Part shown: one piece after another, positions 15,290-15,639 of the stretch
How positions within the stretch are numbered: position 1 is the first letter of the stretch
Layout: each line of letters starts with the position of its first letter
NCBI GenBank assembly: GCA_900543795.1
Contig: UQSH01000042.1
Span: 1 to 15,639, forward strand
Direction: 5' to 3'
DNA from: an uncultured Oscillospiraceae bacterium
GTDB lineage: Bacteria > Bacillota > Clostridia > Oscillospirales > Acutalibacteraceae
DNA length: 15,639 nucleotides
Translations under genes and position numbers: made by a program
Notes under the pieces: model-generated
Database searches by the model: none
The model's input: only the letters and a program-made list of their open reading frames with translations
Told to the model about the DNA's origin: nothing

Positions 15290-15323
15290 TAAACTTGACA
15301 GCGTGTGTTAAGTAATCAGTTTT

Positions 15324-15414
15324 GCAGAAGTACTCAAGCTGGTGACGAGGCGCCCCTGCTAAGGGCGTAGGGTGGGAAACCGCCGCGAGAGTTCGAATCT
15401 CTCCTTCTGCGCCA
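15324..15414 (+). tRNA. tRNA-Ser (anticodon GCT)
   Basis: Acceptor GCAGAAG pairs with CTTCTGC. The anticodon arm CGCCC-CTGCTAA-GGGCG gives anticodon GCT. There is a long class II variable arm (GGGTGGGAAACCGCC region), T arm GAGAG-TTCGAAT-CTCTC, discriminator G and an encoded CCA. The length is 91 nt. Its last 21 bases are part of the 162-bp tandem repeat that follows. Confidence 0.96.
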
Positions 15415-15555
15415 ATAAAAAAAGCAAACCCTTGCGGTTTGCTTTTTTTATTAATAAAAGAGATTCGAACAGGGCAATTGCGAAGCAATAGCAACAGTCC
15501 GGTGGACTGTTGAGATGCCCGCGTGCGTGTCGAGCGAGATTTATCTCGCAAAGAG
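15394..15555 (+). repeat. 162-bp tandem repeat, copy 1 (includes tRNA-Ser 3' end and terminator)
   Basis: The unit starts at CGAATCTCT in the tRNA-Ser T arm. It contains the tRNA 3' end, the terminator and about 103 bp of further structured sequence. The next copy starts 162 bp later. No coding frame in it looks real. Confidence 0.85.
15414..15452 (+). terminator. Terminator of tRNA-Ser
   Basis: A perfect 17-bp stem (15414-15430 with 15436-15452; core GCAAACC-CTTGC-GGTTTGC) is flanked by A7/T7 tracts, so it works in both directions. It begins at the last A of CCA. Confidence 0.9.
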
Positions 15556-15564
15556 CGAATCTCT
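15459..15564 (+). other. Multibranched structured element inside the repeat unit
   Basis: The outer stem AGAGATTCG (15459-15467) pairs with CGAATCTCT (15556-15564). Inside, GGGCA (15472-15476) pairs with TGCCC (15516-15520) and encloses two hairpins: ATTGC-GAA-GCAAT (15477-15489) and CAACAGTCC-GGT-GGACTGTTG (15492-15512). A further hairpin GCGAGAT/ATCTCGC spans 15534-15549. Whether it acts as RNA or as DNA is unknown. Confidence 0.6.
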
Positions 15565-15639
15565 CCTTCTGCGCCAATAAAAAGAGCAAACCCTTGCGGT
15601 TTGCTTTTTTTATTAATAAAAGAGATTCGAACAGGGCAA
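15556..15639 (+). repeat. 162-bp tandem repeat, copy 2 (cut by window), with truncated tRNA-Ser 3' end
   Basis: All 84 visible bases match copy 1 except one A-to-G change in the A-tract of the terminator arm (15584). Bases 15556-15576 are a promoterless tRNA-Ser 3' fragment ending in CCA, followed by a second terminator hairpin (15576-15614). The window ends inside the unit, so more copies may follow. Confidence 0.85.

Noticed and set aside
15365..15390. T-box-like motif GGGTGGGAAACCGC
   Set aside because: It lies in the long variable arm of tRNA-Ser, and no specifier stem or downstream aminoacyl gene is present.
15189..15551. Minus-strand frame of 120 codons containing GAEGEIRTLA
   Set aside because: It is antisense to tRNA-Ser and its repeat. 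This peptide type is a known artefact of reading tRNA-Ser/Leu backwards, and there is no ribosome binding site or domain.
15359..15589. Minus-strand frame with repeated LLFLLAQKERF
   Set aside because: The peptide repeat only reflects the 162-bp DNA repeat over the tRNA 3' end and terminator; it is not a protein signature.
15394..15639. Tandem array considered as CRISPR or integron attC sites
   Set aside because: The unit is too long, has no spacer variation and contains a tRNA tail and terminator. I found no GTTRRRY/RYYYAAC core pair and no cas or integrase gene.

Overview
The window looks like chromosomal DNA of an AT-rich Gram-positive bacterium of the class Clostridia. The evidence is a clustered argCJBDF-carAB operon, strong AGGAGG-type ribosome binding sites, U-tailed hairpin terminators, a phi-LC3-like holin and near-consensus sigma-A promoters. 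I cannot name a species or family.

Left two thirds (1-10216, minus strand): one tightly packed arginine and carbamoyl-phosphate operon, in transcription order argC, argJ, argB, argD, argF, carA, carB. It contains the acetyl-cycle steps from N-acetylglutamate to ornithine, ornithine carbamoyltransferase, and the glutamine-dependent synthetase that makes its carbamoyl phosphate. argG and argH are absent. The most striking point is at the end. The carB frame has no stop codon and runs directly into a diaminopimelate epimerase (DapF) domain, so CarB and DapF appear to be one polypeptide of more than 1,317 residues, cut by the window edge. A near-perfect promoter and two or three ARG-box-like palindromes lie upstream of argC.

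Middle (10331-12282, plus strand): an orphan phage-type lysis cassette, made of a small TM plus coiled-coil protein that seems to start at ATT, a holin, and a CHAP endolysin with two wall-binding-like repeats. No other phage gene is visible. A long compound hairpin follows, then a tRNA-Asp/tRNA-Thr pair with its own promoter and terminator, and an inverted relic of a tRNA 3' half.

Right part: gdhA (glutamate dehydrogenase, minus strand) has a 22-bp perfect palindrome at its predicted transcription start. It diverges from a PHP-domain phosphatase gene (HisJ-like), whose 3' end overlaps that of a convergent DUF6512-like membrane protein gene. The window ends with tRNA-Ser(GCT). The 3' end of this tRNA and its terminator are the first part of a 162-bp tandem repeat whose interior folds into a multibranched structure and which continues past the window edge.

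Functionally, GdhA makes glutamate, the arg operon turns glutamate into citrulline precursors, and CarAB supplies carbamoyl phosphate. DapF links the operon to meso-diaminopimelate for lysine and cell wall. The lysis genes and tRNA relics suggest past mobile-element activity around the tRNA genes.
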